From Herbaspirillum chlorophenolicum (GTDB taxonomy: Bacteria; Pseudomonadota; Gammaproteobacteria; Burkholderiales; Burkholderiaceae_D): DNA of 64,000 nucleotides. This document shows positions 1 through 9,194 of this stretch, in pieces (position 1 is the stretch's first letter; each line of letters starts with the position of its first letter). The stretch lies in assembly GCF_001189955.1 (NCBI RefSeq), contig NZ_LFLT01000016.1, forward strand, positions 45,138 through 109,137, in the 5' to 3' direction. The notes under the pieces were generated by a model. It saw nothing but the letters and a program-made list of their open reading frames with translations. It had not been told where the DNA came from and did not search any database. The translations under genes and the position numbers were made by a program.

Positions 1-1233
1 GGCGGCCGATGCCGAGCGCTGCGCCAGCGAGCGCACCTCCGACGCCACCACCGCAAAGCCGCGGCCCTGCTCGCCGGCACGCGCGGCTTCCACCGCTGCA
101 TTCAACGCCAGGATGTTGGTCTGGAACGCGATGCCGTCGATCACGCTGATGATGTCCACGATCTTCCTGGACGACTCGTTGATCGCCCCCATGGTGTCGA
201 CCACCTGGCTCACCACACCGCCGCCCTGCTCCGCCACGGCCGAGGCGGACACCGCCAGTTGGCTGGCCTGGCGCGCATTGTCGGCGTTCTGGCGCACGGT
301 GGAAATCAGTTCTTCCATCGCCGATGCGGTTTCTTCCAGCGAGCTGGCCTGCTCTTCGGTGCGCGAGGAAAGGTCGAGGTTGCCTGCAGCGATCTCGGCC
401 GATGCGGTGGTGATCGTATCGGTGCCGCTGCGCACGTTGCTGACGATGCCGCGCAGGCTGTGGTTCATGTCCTTGAGCGATTGCAGCAGCTGGCCGGTCT
501 CATCCCGAGATTTCACCGACACATCGCTGGAGAGGTCGCCTTCGGCCACGCGGCGCGAGATGTTGACAGCGGTGCCCAGCGGACGTGTGATGCCCAGCGT
601 CAGGATGCGTGCGCAGACGATGCCCAGCAGCAGGATCAGGCCTTCCAGCGCGATGATCAAGGTGCGGCTCTTGTCGGCGATGGCATCGATCTCCTTGGCG
701 GTATCGTCGATTTCCGTGCGCTGCAATTCCATCAACTGGCGCATGGTGTCCTGGTAAGCCACCGAGGCCGGCACGAAAATCTTGTCAAGGATGCGCGTCG
801 CCTCGTCCACGTCGCCCGCCGCCTTGGCCTTGTTGATCTCGTCGCGCGAAGAAAGGTAGACCTTGCGGTATTCGCCGATCTTCTGGAACAGGGCTTTCTC
901 TTGCGGCGAGCTGAGCAGCGCCTCAACCTTCTTCTGGTATTCGCCCGAACTCTTGGACGATGCCGCCGCCTCTTCAGCGAAATACGGGCCCAGCGCAGGA
1001 TCGTTGCTCTTGGCGATGGCGATGGTGCGGCGGATCCCGCTGGCGAGGTTGGCATACCAGTCGGCGATCAGCCGCTCCGTCATCAGCGGCGTGCTCATCA
1101 TTTCCCGCGTGGCGGCCGATACGTTCTGGAGGCGCCAGACGCCGATGCCAGCAATGACGATGGAGAAAGCCAGGATAAGGGCGAAGCCGGCCGTGAGGCG
1201 CTTGCCGATTTTCATGTTGCCGAGGATATTCAT
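1..1233 (-). CDS. Methyl-accepting chemotaxis protein, 3' part cut by window edge
   Basis: Transmembrane chemoreceptor that passes ligand signals to CheA/CheW. The visible 411 codons begin with [11 protein letters not shown] first membrane helix lies near residues 12-33, a periplasmic four-helix-type region follows, and a second helix lies near 190-212. A HAMP domain comes next (ending around [10 protein letters not shown]), then the start of the methyl-accepting signalling coiled coil with the motifs [16 protein letters not shown] and [20 protein letters not shown]. The last of these is the CheA/CheW-contacting hairpin tip, so only the descending helix is missing. The start at 1233 is preceded by a GAAAG-like ribosome site. 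The ligand cannot be told from the sequence. Confidence 0.93.
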   Translation of the reverse strand, partial: MNILGNMKIGKRLTAGFALILAFSIVIAGIGVWRLQNVSAATREMMSTPLMTERLIADWYANLASGIRRTIAIAKSNDPALGPYFAEEAAASSKSSGEYQKKVEALLSSPQEKALFQKIGEYRKVYLSSRDEINKAKAAGDVDEATRILDKIFVPASVAYQDTMRQLMELQRTEIDDTAKEIDAIADKSRTLIIALEGLILLLGIVCARILTLGITRPLGTAVNISRRVAEGDLSSDVSVKSRDETGQLLQSLKDMNHSLRGIVSNVRSGTDTITTASAEIAAGNLDLSSRTEEQASSLEETASAMEELISTVRQNADNARQASQLAVSASAVAEQGGGVVSQVVDTMGAINESSRKIVDIISVIDGIAFQTNILALNAAVEAARAGEQGRGFAVVASEVRSLAQRSASAA

Positions 1234-1485
1234 TTCTTTCAGTCCCAAATACCGGCACCCGTGCCGATGCATTTTTAGTTGTTCGAGTTTTGTTATTTTT
1301 TCTACTGTTGACTGCTGCCGGATATCCCGGCAGCAACGTTGCACTATGGCATGCCACCTGTACAGGAACAAGAAAGCTAAGCGAAGAACAAACGCAGATT
1401 GCGCCTCTACTTCGCAAATGGATCAAATCGGCTGCAACAATGTATCCATGCTGCGGGATTCATTGAAATTCTGCCAATCTCCCCC
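1234..1485. other. Intergenic region upstream of the chemoreceptor gene
   Basis: This 252-base, relatively AT-rich stretch lies between the chemoreceptor start and the 3' end of the MocR gene, both on the minus strand. It should hold the receptor promoter. The only structure I see is an 8-bp perfect inverted repeat (GCTGCCGG and CCGGCAGC) at 1314-1334 with a 5-base loop. No T-run follows it on either strand, so it is more likely an operator or a Rho-assisted end than an intrinsic terminator. Confidence 0.4.
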
Positions 1486-2898
1486 TTAGGACTGACTCAG
1501 CAATTCAGGCATCGCACGCAGGAAGCGCTCGTCCCCCAGCAACCCCACATTAAAACGCGACCAAGCCACCGTTTCTTCAGTATCGAGACGGAAGATGCTG
1601 CCTGGTGCCAGCACGATATTGCGTGCCATCAGCCCTTGCGCCAACTGCTTGGCGTCCGCGAATTGCGGAAAGCGCGCCCACAGATACATCGATTGCTGCG
1701 GCGTGCAGAACAGCTCGGCACCGAGCTGTTCCAGCAGGTGGAGCGCATGCTCGGTGGCATGCGTGAGGCGGTCGCGCAGACGCGCGGTATGGCGGCTGAA
1801 GTGGCCGTCGGAGAGGATCACATCCAGCGTGCGCTCGCAGTATTCGGAACTGCTCACATGCACCAGCATCTTGATGTCGGCCAGGTCGCTGGCGAGGTCG
1901 CGATGGCAGGCGATGAAGCCCACGCGCAACGCTGCCGACACCGACTTGGAGAAGCTGCCGATATAGATCGTGCGCCGCAGTTGGTCCAGCGTGGAGATGC
2001 GCGCGGCGGTGGCCGGCTTGAAGTCGGCGAAGGCATCGTTCTCGACGATGATCGCGTTGTAGCGGTCGGCCAGTTGCAGGATCTTGTGCGCCTTGTGCGG
2101 CGAGGTGTCGGAAGCGGTCGGGTTGTGCGCCAGCGACTGCGTGAAGAACAGCGGCGGCTTGCCCGGCTGCCTACCCGGTTGACTGAGCTCGCGCTCCAGC
2201 GCCTCCACATCCGGCCCATCGGCCAGGCGCGGAATGCCCACGATGCGCGCACCGGACAATTTCAGTTTGCCGTACAACATGTAGTAGCCCGGCTCATCCA
2301 CCAGCACACGGTCGCCGGGGCGGATGAAATTGCGGATCACGATGTCCAGCGCCTGGTTGGCGCCGTGGGTCAGCACGATCTGCCCGGTGGCCGCCTCGAT
2401 GCCATGCTGCGCCAGCTTGTGCGACAGGTGCTGCCGCAATGGCAGGTATCCGAAGCGGCTGCCATAGCCGAACAGCGCGCCGATGCCGGTGCGCACCACC
2501 TTCTGGTGGAACTTGTCCAGGCGCACATCATTGAGCCAATCCACCGGCGGGAACCCGTCGCCCAGGCGCAGGTGGCCGGGGTCGCTCTTCAACTGCTCGC
2601 GCATCAGCCACACCACATCCATCGCACGGCTCAGCGATCCCTCGTCATCGTCCTTGACCGGCGGCGGCGCCACGCAAACGAAGAAGCCGGAACCGCGGCG
2701 CGGTTCGGCCACGCCCAGCGCGGTGAGTTCGTCGAAGACATTGACGATGGTGTTCTTGGCGCAGTCGTGCCGTGCCGCCATTTCGCGGATCGACGGCAGG
2801 CGGCTGCCGGGCGGATAGATGCCTTCCTCGATCTGCTGGCGGATCAGTTGCACCAGCTTGCCGGTCAGCGTGCGGGGGCTGCGGTGTTCTGTGGACAT
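1486..2898 (-). CDS. MocR/PdxR-type GntR-family regulator with aminotransferase domain
   Basis: Transcription factor of 470 aa: an N-terminal GntR winged helix (about residues 10-78, with [17 protein letters not shown] as the recognition region) fused to a fold-type-I aminotransferase-like domain. The PLP lysine is K318 in GSFSKS, and other PLP contacts include the THGANQALD and HNPTASD regions. In this family PLP or a PLP adduct usually acts as effector rather than as catalytic cofactor. I chose the start at 2898 because it has a strong GGAAGAG site. An upstream in-frame extension to 3069 would run through the divergent promoter. It diverges from the HMG-CoA reductase gene, so it is the likely regulator of that operon (inference). 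Confidence 0.88.
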   Translation of the reverse strand: MSTEHRSPRTLTGKLVQLIRQQIEEGIYPPGSRLPSIREMAARHDCAKNTIVNVFDELTALGVAEPRRGSGFFVCVAPPPVKDDDEGSLSRAMDVVWLMREQLKSDPGHLRLGDGFPPVDWLNDVRLDKFHQKVVRTGIGALFGYGSRFGYLPLRQHLSHKLAQHGIEAATGQIVLTHGANQALDIVIRNFIRPGDRVLVDEPGYYMLYGKLKLSGARIVGIPRLADGPDVEALERELSQPGRQPGKPPLFFTQSLAHNPTASDTSPHKAHKILQLADRYNAIIVENDAFADFKPATAARISTLDQLRRTIYIGSFSKSVSAALRVGFIACHRDLASDLADIKMLVHVSSSEYCERTLDVILSDGHFSRHTARLRDRLTHATEHALHLLEQLGAELFCTPQQSMYLWARFPQFADAKQLAQGLMARNIVLAPGSIFRLDTEETVAWSRFNVGLLGDERFLRAMPELLSQS

Positions 2899-2944
2899 GG
2901 TCTCTTCCGGTGTTTTTCTTGTTGCATCGCAAAGCAATTGTCTT

Positions 2945-2998
2945 GGGTACAGTTCCAGCACTGTTGGCATCAACTGTACCCATTTAAATTGGTACACA
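2945..2998. promoter_or_regulatory. Putative MocR operator in the divergent promoter region
   Basis: A perfect 10-bp inverted repeat, GGGTACAGTT (2945-2954) and AACTGTACCC (2972-2981), is followed by a third half-site, GGTACAC, at 2991-2997. The three sites lie between the divergent MocR and HMG-CoA reductase genes, about 45 bp from one start and 80 bp from the other. Mixed direct and inverted half-sites are typical of MocR regulators. The assignment is inferred from symmetry and position. Confidence 0.6.
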
Positions 2999-3075
2999 CT
3001 GGTATTCTGCTCCAAATCCGGCCACCCCGCGACCTTCCCGGTCAAGCGAAAAAACATAAAGAGAGACAAGCACCC

Positions 3076-4368
3076 ATGAGCACCGCCACCGATTCCCGCC
3101 TGCCCGGCTTCCGTTCCCTGACGCCCGAACAGCGCCTGGCCGAAGTGGCCCGCCTGGCCGGCCTCGACACCGCCGAACAGGCGCTGCTGTCCGATGCCGG
3201 GGCGCTGCCGCTGGCCACCGCCAACGGCATGATCGAGAACGTGGTCGGCACCTTCCAGCTACCGCTGGGCGTGGCCGGCTATTTCCAGTTGAACGGACGC
3301 GACGTGCTGGTGCCGATGGCAGTGGAAGAGCCTTCGGTAGTCGCCGCCGCTTCCTTCATGGCCAAGCTGATCCGCGAGTGCGGCGGCTTCCAGACCTCCA
3401 GCAGCGCGCCGCTGATGCGCGCCCAGATCCAGTTGATCGGCATCACCGACCCGCATGGCGCGCGCCTGGCCATCCTGAAGGAACGCCAGGCCATCATCGA
3501 CATCGCCAACAGCCGCGACCAACTGCTCAACAAGCTCGGCGGCGGCTGCCGCGATATCGAGGTGCATGTCTTCCCGAATACCCGGCGCGGCGCCATGGTG
3601 GTCACCCATCTGATCGTCGACGTGCGCGACGCGATGGGCGCCAATACCGTCAACACCATGGCCGAGGCAGTAGCCCCGCATATCGAGAAGGTCACCGGCG
3701 GCAAGGTGCGCCTGCGCATCCTCTCCAACCTGGCCGACCTGCGCCTGGCGCGGGCGCGCGTGAAGGTTTCGGCCAAGGTATTGGGTACCGAACACTACAG
3801 CGGCGAGGAAGTGGTCAACGGCATCGTCGACGCCTACGAATTCGCCGCCGTCGATCCCTATCGTGCGGCCACGCACAACAAGGGCATCATGAACGGCATC
3901 GATCCGGTGATCGTCGCCACCGGCAACGACTGGCGCGCGGTGGAAGCCGGCGCGCACGCCTACGCCAGCCGCAACGGCCACTACACTTCGCTGACGCACT
4001 GGGAAATCGCTGCCGACGGCGACCTGGTCGGCACGCTGGAAATCCCGATGCCGGTCGGCCTGGTAGGCGGCGCCACCAAGACCCACCCGGTGGCGCGCGC
4101 GGCGCTGAAGATCCTCAAGGTGCAAAGCGCGCAGGAACTGGCCGAGGTCGCCGTGGCCGTGGGCCTGGCGCAGAACATGGCGGCGCTGCGCGCGCTGGCT
4201 ACCGAAGGCATCCAGCGCGGCCACATGGCGCTGCATGCACGCAATATCGCGCTGGCGGCCGGCGCCAAGCCGGAAGAAATGGATTGGCTGGTACAGCAGA
4301 TGGTGGCCAAGCACGATGTGCGCGTCGATTACGCCGCGCAACTGCTGGCGCAACAACGCGGGCAGTAA
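3076..4368 (+). CDS. mvaA: Hydroxymethylglutaryl-CoA reductase, class II (degradative)
   Basis: Interconverts mevalonate and HMG-CoA; class II enzymes of the Pseudomonas mevalonii type run oxidatively with NAD so that mevalonate can serve as carbon source. The protein is 430 aa (the P. mevalonii enzyme is 428) and is collinear with it as far as I recall that sequence. Visible motifs are ENVVG (HMG-CoA binding), EEPS with catalytic Glu near 85, DAMGAN (cofactor binding), [10 protein letters not shown] with catalytic Lys near 269, GNDW with Asp near 285, and RGHMALHAR with His near 383. The start at 3076 is chosen because homologues begin here; an in-frame extension upstream into 1399 would overlap the MocR gene. 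No HMG-CoA lyase gene is adjacent. Confidence 0.95.
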   Translation: MSTATDSRLPGFRSLTPEQRLAEVARLAGLDTAEQALLSDAGALPLATANGMIENVVGTFQLPLGVAGYFQLNGRDVLVPMAVEEPSVVAAASFMAKLIRECGGFQTSSSAPLMRAQIQLIGITDPHGARLAILKERQAIIDIANSRDQLLNKLGGGCRDIEVHVFPNTRRGAMVVTHLIVDVRDAMGANTVNTMAEAVAPHIEKVTGGKVRLRILSNLADLRLARARVKVSAKVLGTEHYSGEEVVNGIVDAYEFAAVDPYRAATHNKGIMNGIDPVIVATGNDWRAVEAGAHAYASRNGHYTSLTHWEIAADGDLVGTLEIPMPVGLVGGATKTHPVARAALKILKVQSAQELAEVAVAVGLAQNMAALRALATEGIQRGHMALHARNIALAAGAKPEEMDWLVQQMVAKHDVRVDYAAQLLAQQRGQ

Positions 4369-4438
4369 GCAAGTCAACTCAAAACATCACCCACGAGCCG
4401 CCCCAAGGCGGCCGATGAAAACCAAAGGAGACAGCACC

Positions 4439-5662
4439 ATGAACCAGTCCATCCCACGCGGCCGATCGCTGCGCCTGCTGGCTTGCACGCTCGCCGTGAC
4501 CGCGGCCTGTAGCGCCGCGCAAGCGCAGGTATCCAACGATGCCGTGCGCATCGGCTTCATCACCGACATGTCCGGCCCTTATGCCGATACCGACGGTACC
4601 GGCGGCCTGGAAGCGATCCGCATGGCGGTGGCCGACTATGGCGGCAAGGTGCTGGGCAAGCCCATCGAGATCATGTCGGCCGACCATCAGAACAAGGCCG
4701 ACATCGCCGCCACCCGCGCGCGCGAATGGGCCGACGAGCGCGGCCTGGATATGCTGATCGGCGGCGTCAACTCGGCTACCGCGCTGTCGATGAACAAGGT
4801 GATGGCGGAGAAGAAACGCGTCTACATCAACATCGGCGCCGGCACTGCACGCCTGACCAACGAAGAATGCACGCCCTACACCGTGCACTATGAATACGAC
4901 ACCGTGGCGCTGGCCAAAGGCACCGGCCAGGCCGTGATCAAGCAAGGCGGCAAGACCTGGTTCTTCCTGGTGGCCGACTACGCCTTCGGCCATTCGCTGG
5001 CCAACGACACCAGCGCCGTGGTCAAGGCCAACGGCGGCACGGTGGTGGGTTCGGTCAAGCACCCGCCGCTCTCCTCCGACCTGTCGTCCTTCATGCTGCA
5101 GGCACAGGCCTCCAAGGCGCAGATCCTGGGGCTGGCCAACGCCGGCGAAGACACTGTCAACTCGATCAAGGCTGCCAAGGAATTCGGCGTCACCAAGAAC
5201 ATGAAACTGGTGGGCTTGCTGATGGTGATCAACGATATCCATGCGCTGGGCCTGGCCAATGCGGAAGGCCTGATGATGACCGACAGCTGGTACTGGGACA
5301 AGGATGAGCCTTCGCGCAAATTCGCCCAGCGCTTCTACCAGAAGATGAAGAAGATGCCGAGTACGCACCAGGCTGCGGCCTATTCCGCGACCACCACCTA
5401 CCTGAAGGCCGTGGCGGCGGCCGGCACCGACGACTCGACCAAGGTCATGGCCGAGCTCAAGAAAATGAAGATCGACGACTTCTACAACAAGGGCTACATC
5501 CGCGCCGACGGCCGCAACATCCACGACATGTACCTGTACCAGGTGAAGTCGCCGTCCGAATCGAAGAAACCGTGGGACTACCTGAAGCTGCTGGAAACCA
5601 TCCCCGGCGAACAGGCGTTCACCACCGTGGCGGAGTCGAAGTGCAGTTTGCTCAAGCAGTGA
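4439..5662 (+). CDS. ABC transporter substrate-binding protein, LivK-like (Peripla_BP_6)
   Basis: Periplasmic ligand-binding protein of 407 aa with an N-terminal signal peptide (positive MNQSIPRGR, a hydrophobic stretch, then cleavage after AAQA). The mature protein starts VSNDAVRIGFITDMSGPY, the usual first strand and loop of branched-chain amino acid/amide receptors. The start at 4439 is chosen for its AAAGGAGA site; another ATG at 4415 would add eight residues. It lies 70 bp after the HMG-CoA reductase gene with no permease or ATPase genes beside it, so it must borrow a membrane complex from elsewhere. Its ligand could be mevalonate or a related acid, judged from position only. Confidence 0.88.
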   Translation: MNQSIPRGRSLRLLACTLAVTAACSAAQAQVSNDAVRIGFITDMSGPYADTDGTGGLEAIRMAVADYGGKVLGKPIEIMSADHQNKADIAATRAREWADERGLDMLIGGVNSATALSMNKVMAEKKRVYINIGAGTARLTNEECTPYTVHYEYDTVALAKGTGQAVIKQGGKTWFFLVADYAFGHSLANDTSAVVKANGGTVVGSVKHPPLSSDLSSFMLQAQASKAQILGLANAGEDTVNSIKAAKEFGVTKNMKLVGLLMVINDIHALGLANAEGLMMTDSWYWDKDEPSRKFAQRFYQKMKKMPSTHQAAAYSATTTYLKAVAAAGTDDSTKVMAELKKMKIDDFYNKGYIRADGRNIHDMYLYQVKSPSESKKPWDYLKLLETIPGEQAFTTVAESKCSLLKQ

Positions 5663-6036
5663 TCTGAGCCTGAACCGCCGTTCTTCGACGCACGACAAAC
5701 GTCACCGGGTCCCGGCCTGCGCCGGGACGACCGGGTCTGTTGCATGGCGACCGCCCCTCTTCCTCCCGTCGCGTGAACAGACAGCCACACCGTCAGGCTT
5801 GCGTCAGCATCTGAAGCTTGCGCAACGCGCCACTTAGGCATACTCTTGCTGTCCGCCGCACCGCTGCCGCTCGTCCGCCATCCCTCCAACGACCCCGGCA
5901 CAATATTCCCGGCCCTGCTTCGTCTTCACTGCTGCCGCATCCGGCATGCAAACGCGCACGCAACATCCCCGCCTCCCGCGCTATCCGCGCGGGTGTGCAC
6001 GCGCGGCCATAGCCAATAAAAAGCCAAGGAGCTCAT
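5663..6036. other. 374-bp intergenic region between substrate-binding protein and MFS genes
   Basis: No credible gene is visible; short open frames lack ribosome sites and protein-like composition. It contains the extragenic palindrome described separately near its left end. The last 40 bases hold the ribosome site AAGGAG (6026-6031) of the MFS gene. Confidence 0.5.
5709..5728. repeat. REP-like extragenic palindrome
   Basis: GTCCCGGC-CTGC-GCCGGGAC forms a perfect 8-bp stem with a 4-base loop. It is flanked by direct copies of CCGGGT (5705-5710 and 5731-5736) and by GAC. It sits 46 bp after a stop codon and lacks a T-run. The composition resembles the REP palindromes scattered between genes in many GC-rich proteobacteria. 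Only one copy is seen in this window, so the repeat status is inferred. Confidence 0.5.
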
Positions 6037-7311
6037 TTGAATAACAAAGACAACAACACCGCCGTTGCCTCCACGCCCGGCAAATTCACGCCTTACCAGA
6101 AAATCGTGGTCGGCCTGCTGGCCTTCCTGCAGTTCGCCGTCATCCTCGACTTCATGCTGATGTCGCCGCTGGGCGCCATGATCATGCCCGACATGAAGAT
6201 CACCGCACAGCAGTTCGGCCTGGTGGTCTCGGCCTACGCCTTTTCCGCCGGCGTCTCCGGCTTGCTGACGGCCGGCTTTGCCGACCGCTTCGACCGCAAG
6301 CGCCTGCTGCTGTTCTTCTATGCCGGCTTCGTGCTCGGCACGCTGTGGTGCGGACTGGCGCAGACCTTTGAAAGCCTGCTGCTGGCGCGTATCGTCACGG
6401 GCCTGTTCGGCGGCGTGATCGGCTCCATCGTGCTGGCCATCGCCACCGACCTGTTCCCGGTGCAACTGCGCGGCCGCGTGATGGGCCTGATCCAGACCGC
6501 CTTCGCCGCCAGCCAGGTGCTGGGCATCCCGATCGGCCTGTACCTGTCCAATAGCTGGAACTGGCACGTTCCCTTCATCGCCATGGCAGCGCTGGGCCTG
6601 CTCGGCGGCGTCGCCGTGATGTGGAAGATGCAACCGGTCGCCGAGCATCTGAAGCTGAAGCAGGAACACAGCGCGTCGATGCACCTGTTCCACACCGTGA
6701 CGGAACCACGCTACCTGGTCGCCTTCGCCACCACTGCGCTGCTGATGACCGGCGGCTTCATGCTGATGCCGTTCTCCAGCGCCTACCTGGTCGGCAACCT
6801 CGGCATCGACCTGCACCACCTGCCGACGGTCTACATGGTCACCGGCATCTGCACCATCGGCTTCGGCCCGCTGATCGGCCGCGCTGCCGACAAGATCGGC
6901 AAGTTCCGCGTGTTCATGTTCGGCGCCTGCCTGTCCATCGTCATGGTGCTGATCTACACCCATCTCGGCCCGGTGACGGTGCCGGTGATCATCGTGATCA
7001 ACGCGGTGCTGTTCCTGGGGATCTTCTCGCGCATGATCCCCTACCAGGCGCTGGTATCGACGGTACCCTCGCCCACCCAGCGCGGCTCCTTCAACGCCAT
7101 CAGCGCGTCGATCCAGCAGCTGTCGGGCGGCATCGCCTCGGTAGTGGCCGGCCACATCGTCACACTGGGCGCCGACGGTCGCCTGGCCAACTTCGATGTG
7201 GTGGGTTATGTGATCGTCGGCACTACGCTGGCGGCATCGGTGCTGGTATGGCGGCTGAACCGGGATGTGCAGACCCGTGCCGCCGCCACGGCCGCGGCGA
7301 AGACGGCGTAA
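6037..7311 (+). CDS. MFS transporter, 12-helix drug/metabolite exporter type
   Basis: Inner-membrane transporter of the major facilitator superfamily, 424 aa. After a polar N-terminus, about twelve hydrophobic helices can be followed. The loop 2-3 motif is present as GFADRFDRKRLLL and the family motif of helix 4-5 as RIVTGLFGGVIGS. The start codon is TTG, supported by AAGGAG five bases upstream; the first internal ATG would remove most of the first helix. The substrate is unknown. Its place after the mevalonate-related genes is suggestive, but the 374-bp gap argues for its own promoter. An intrinsic terminator follows. Confidence 0.88.
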   Translation: MNNKDNNTAVASTPGKFTPYQKIVVGLLAFLQFAVILDFMLMSPLGAMIMPDMKITAQQFGLVVSAYAFSAGVSGLLTAGFADRFDRKRLLLFFYAGFVLGTLWCGLAQTFESLLLARIVTGLFGGVIGSIVLAIATDLFPVQLRGRVMGLIQTAFAASQVLGIPIGLYLSNSWNWHVPFIAMAALGLLGGVAVMWKMQPVAEHLKLKQEHSASMHLFHTVTEPRYLVAFATTALLMTGGFMLMPFSSAYLVGNLGIDLHHLPTVYMVTGICTIGFGPLIGRAADKIGKFRVFMFGACLSIVMVLIYTHLGPVTVPVIIVINAVLFLGIFSRMIPYQALVSTVPSPTQRGSFNAISASIQQLSGGIASVVAGHIVTLGADGRLANFDVVGYVIVGTTLAASVLVWRLNRDVQTRAAATAAAKTA

Positions 7312-7328
7312 GCGTTTCCATCGCAATG

Positions 7329-7359
7329 AAAAAAGGCGGGCACAATGCCCGCCTTTTTT
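7329..7359. terminator. Bidirectional intrinsic terminator
   Basis: GGCGGGC-ACAAT-GCCCGCC is flanked by A6 on the left and T6 on the right. It therefore works as a Rho-independent terminator for the MFS gene on the plus strand and for the hydrolase gene that ends at 7379 on the minus strand. Confidence 0.9.
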
Positions 7360-7378
7360 ATCGCCGACATTCTGCGCT

Positions 7379-8299
7379 TCACTGTTCCTGGAAATGCCTG
7401 CGCAGGAAATCCGCCACGGTCTCCAGCACCAGTTCCGGCTTCTCCCGATGCGGCACATGCCCGCAGCCTTCGAACATCACATATTCGCCCGGCCCTTCGA
7501 ACGCCGATGGCAAGCTTGCGATCATCTTCGGATGCTGCTCGGAGCCGAACTCGTCCCGGTCGCCGTGCATGGCCAGCACCGGGCACTGCAACTTGCGCAA
7601 GTCTTCTTCCAGCGACCAGTTCGCAAACTCCGGCGACAGCCAGGTTTCGGTCCAGGCATCCAGCACCCACTGCGCCTTCTTCAGGTCGTTGCCGTGATAC
7701 CTGGCCAAGCGCGCCAGTTGCTCCGGATCGGCGAAGTTCTTCTTGGCTGCGCGTATGCCTTCCAGCGTCCGGTCTTCGACGAAGGCTTGGGCCGATTCGG
7801 TAATCACTGCTGCGATGCGGTTTGGGAATTGTGCAGCGGCGGAGATGGCCATGCCGCCGCCTACGCTGTGGCCGAAGAGGATGGCTTTCTCTATGCCGAA
7901 ATGGTTCATCAAAGGGAGCAGAGATGAACATGCTTCATCGCGAACAAAGTCATGGCCGAGTTTGGAAGGATGCGGATCGGATCTGCCGAATCCCGCTCGG
8001 TCATAAGCGATAACGGGGTGCCCGGAATAGGCAACTGACTGTGCCGGGAAATCACGCCATAGGTCGATGGCGCCAAGAGAGTCATGGAGGAACACGATGG
8101 GTATGCGGCCATTTTGCGCCGGGTAGTTCCAGGCCGAAACGATGATCCGATGACCGCCAATATCGACATGCCGATCATTTCTCGATGAGACGGATGTTTC
8201 TATCCCGTTCGCTACGGCCATACCTTGAGTTACCACCTGATGCTCCTGCCCATGATGTAAATTTGGATTGTGATCTTTAATGTCATTCGCTTCTGTCAT
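7379..8299 (-). CDS. Alpha/beta hydrolase
   Basis: Cytosolic alpha/beta-hydrolase of 306 aa; the reaction is not identifiable. The catalytic triad can be read: Ser145 in GHSVGG, Asp249 in HGDRDEFG, and His281 in GCGHVPHRE. The oxyanion-hole region is FLHDSLG, where HD replaces the common HG. The N-terminal 45 residues are polar and not conserved in the fold. The start at 8299 has no clear ribosome site, so translation may begin at an internal Met such as residue 27. The 5' half of the gene looks lower in GC than its neighbours, which may reflect transfer. It stands alone between two terminators. Confidence 0.85.
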   Translation of the reverse strand: MTEANDIKDHNPNLHHGQEHQVVTQGMAVANGIETSVSSRNDRHVDIGGHRIIVSAWNYPAQNGRIPIVFLHDSLGAIDLWRDFPAQSVAYSGHPVIAYDRAGFGRSDPHPSKLGHDFVRDEACSSLLPLMNHFGIEKAILFGHSVGGGMAISAAAQFPNRIAAVITESAQAFVEDRTLEGIRAAKKNFADPEQLARLARYHGNDLKKAQWVLDAWTETWLSPEFANWSLEEDLRKLQCPVLAMHGDRDEFGSEQHPKMIASLPSAFEGPGEYVMFEGCGHVPHREKPELVLETVADFLRRHFQEQ

Positions 8300-8321
8300 T
8301 GAAACGACAACGCCAAAAGAA

Positions 8322-8345
8322 AAGGCGCACCCGAAGGTGCGCCTT
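8322..8345 (-). terminator. Intrinsic terminator of the liv operon
   Basis: AAGGCGCACC-CGAA-GGTGCGCCTT is a perfect 10-bp stem with a tetraloop. Read on the minus strand it is followed by TTTTCTTTT. It lies about 120 bp after the livF stop and just before the hydrolase start. Confidence 0.88.
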
Positions 8346-8463
8346 AATCAGCATTCAAGAGGTATGTCTCCCCCTTAATATACCCGACACGCTATCCGCA
8401 TAAGCGACGTGCGAGCCGGTGTATCTTGAAGAGCGCATACGCTGATGCTTCATACTTTCGCCA

Positions 8464-9192
8464 TCAGTGATGCGCACCGCCGCCCAGGTAGGCGGCTTTC
8501 ACCGCCGGGTCGTTTTGCAGTTTGTCGGCGGGTCCGTGTACAGAGATCTTGCCATTCTCCAACACATAGCCGTAATCCGCAACATTCAGTGCTGCAGCGG
8601 CGAATTGCTCAACCAACAACATCGTCACGCCTTCATCCTTCAGGCGCGAGATGATGCGGAAAACTTCCTCCACCAGGATGGGGGCCAGGCCCATCGACGG
8701 TTCATCGAGCAAGATCACTTCGGGGTTCAACATTACGGCGCGGGCCATGGCGAGCATCTGCTGTTCGCCGCCGGAGAGCGTGCCGGCCAATTGCGTCTGG
8801 CGCTCCTTCAGGCGCGGGAAAAGTTCCAGCGCGCGTTCCAGGTCGTGGGCGATGTCGCCCTTGGGACGCGAACGGGTGAAGCGCGGGAAGGCGCCCAAGA
8901 GCAGGTTGTCGGTCACGCTCATGGTGGCGAACACGCGCCGGCCCTCGGGCGAATGCGCCAGGCCGAAGCGGGCGATCTTGTGCGAGTCCAGGCCGGTGAT
9001 GTTCTTGCCGCCGAGCGTGACTTCTCCGCCCTTCGGTTTGATCATGCCGGAGATGGCGCGCATGGTGGTGGTCTTGCCGGCGCCGTTGGAGCCGATCAAG
9101 GTCACGACCTTGCCCTTGGGGACATCGAGCGAAATGCCGTGCAGCACTTCGACCTTGCCGTAGGCGGCGTGCAGGTTGGAAATGGTCAGCAT
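8464..9192 (-). CDS. livF: Branched-chain amino acid ABC transporter, ATPase LivF
   Basis: Cytoplasmic ATPase of 242 aa that, with the LivG-type ATPase, powers uptake of leucine, isoleucine, valine and similar ligands. Walker A is GSNGAGKTT (about residues 34-42), the signature is LSGGEQQMLAMARA, and Walker B is VILLDEPSMGL. The LivF-type C-terminal end DPAVKAAYLGGG is present. The ATG lies two bases past the stop of the fused permease/ATPase gene, so the two are translationally coupled. It is the last gene of the operon, followed by the terminator at 8322-8345. Confidence 0.95.
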   Translation of the reverse strand: MLTISNLHAAYGKVEVLHGISLDVPKGKVVTLIGSNGAGKTTTMRAISGMIKPKGGEVTLGGKNITGLDSHKIARFGLAHSPEGRRVFATMSVTDNLLLGAFPRFTRSRPKGDIAHDLERALELFPRLKERQTQLAGTLSGGEQQMLAMARAVMLNPEVILLDEPSMGLAPILVEEVFRIISRLKDEGVTMLLVEQFAAAALNVADYGYVLENGKISVHGPADKLQNDPAVKAAYLGGGAHH

Positions 9193-9194
9193 GT

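Noticed and set aside
259..1278. Long plus-strand open frame of 339 aa across the chemoreceptor gene
   Set aside because: It is the antisense shadow of a clear chemoreceptor with HAMP and signalling domains; its composition (many His, Arg, Gln) is typical of reversed GC-rich coding sequence.
1314..1334. Intrinsic terminator of the MocR gene
   Set aside because: The inverted repeat is good but has no T-run on either strand, so it is listed only as a structure in the intergenic region.
1399..3075. In-frame upstream extension of the HMG-CoA reductase to 989 aa
   Set aside because: The extra 559 residues are antisense to the MocR gene, show no family likeness, and the enzyme's known N-terminus begins at 3076.
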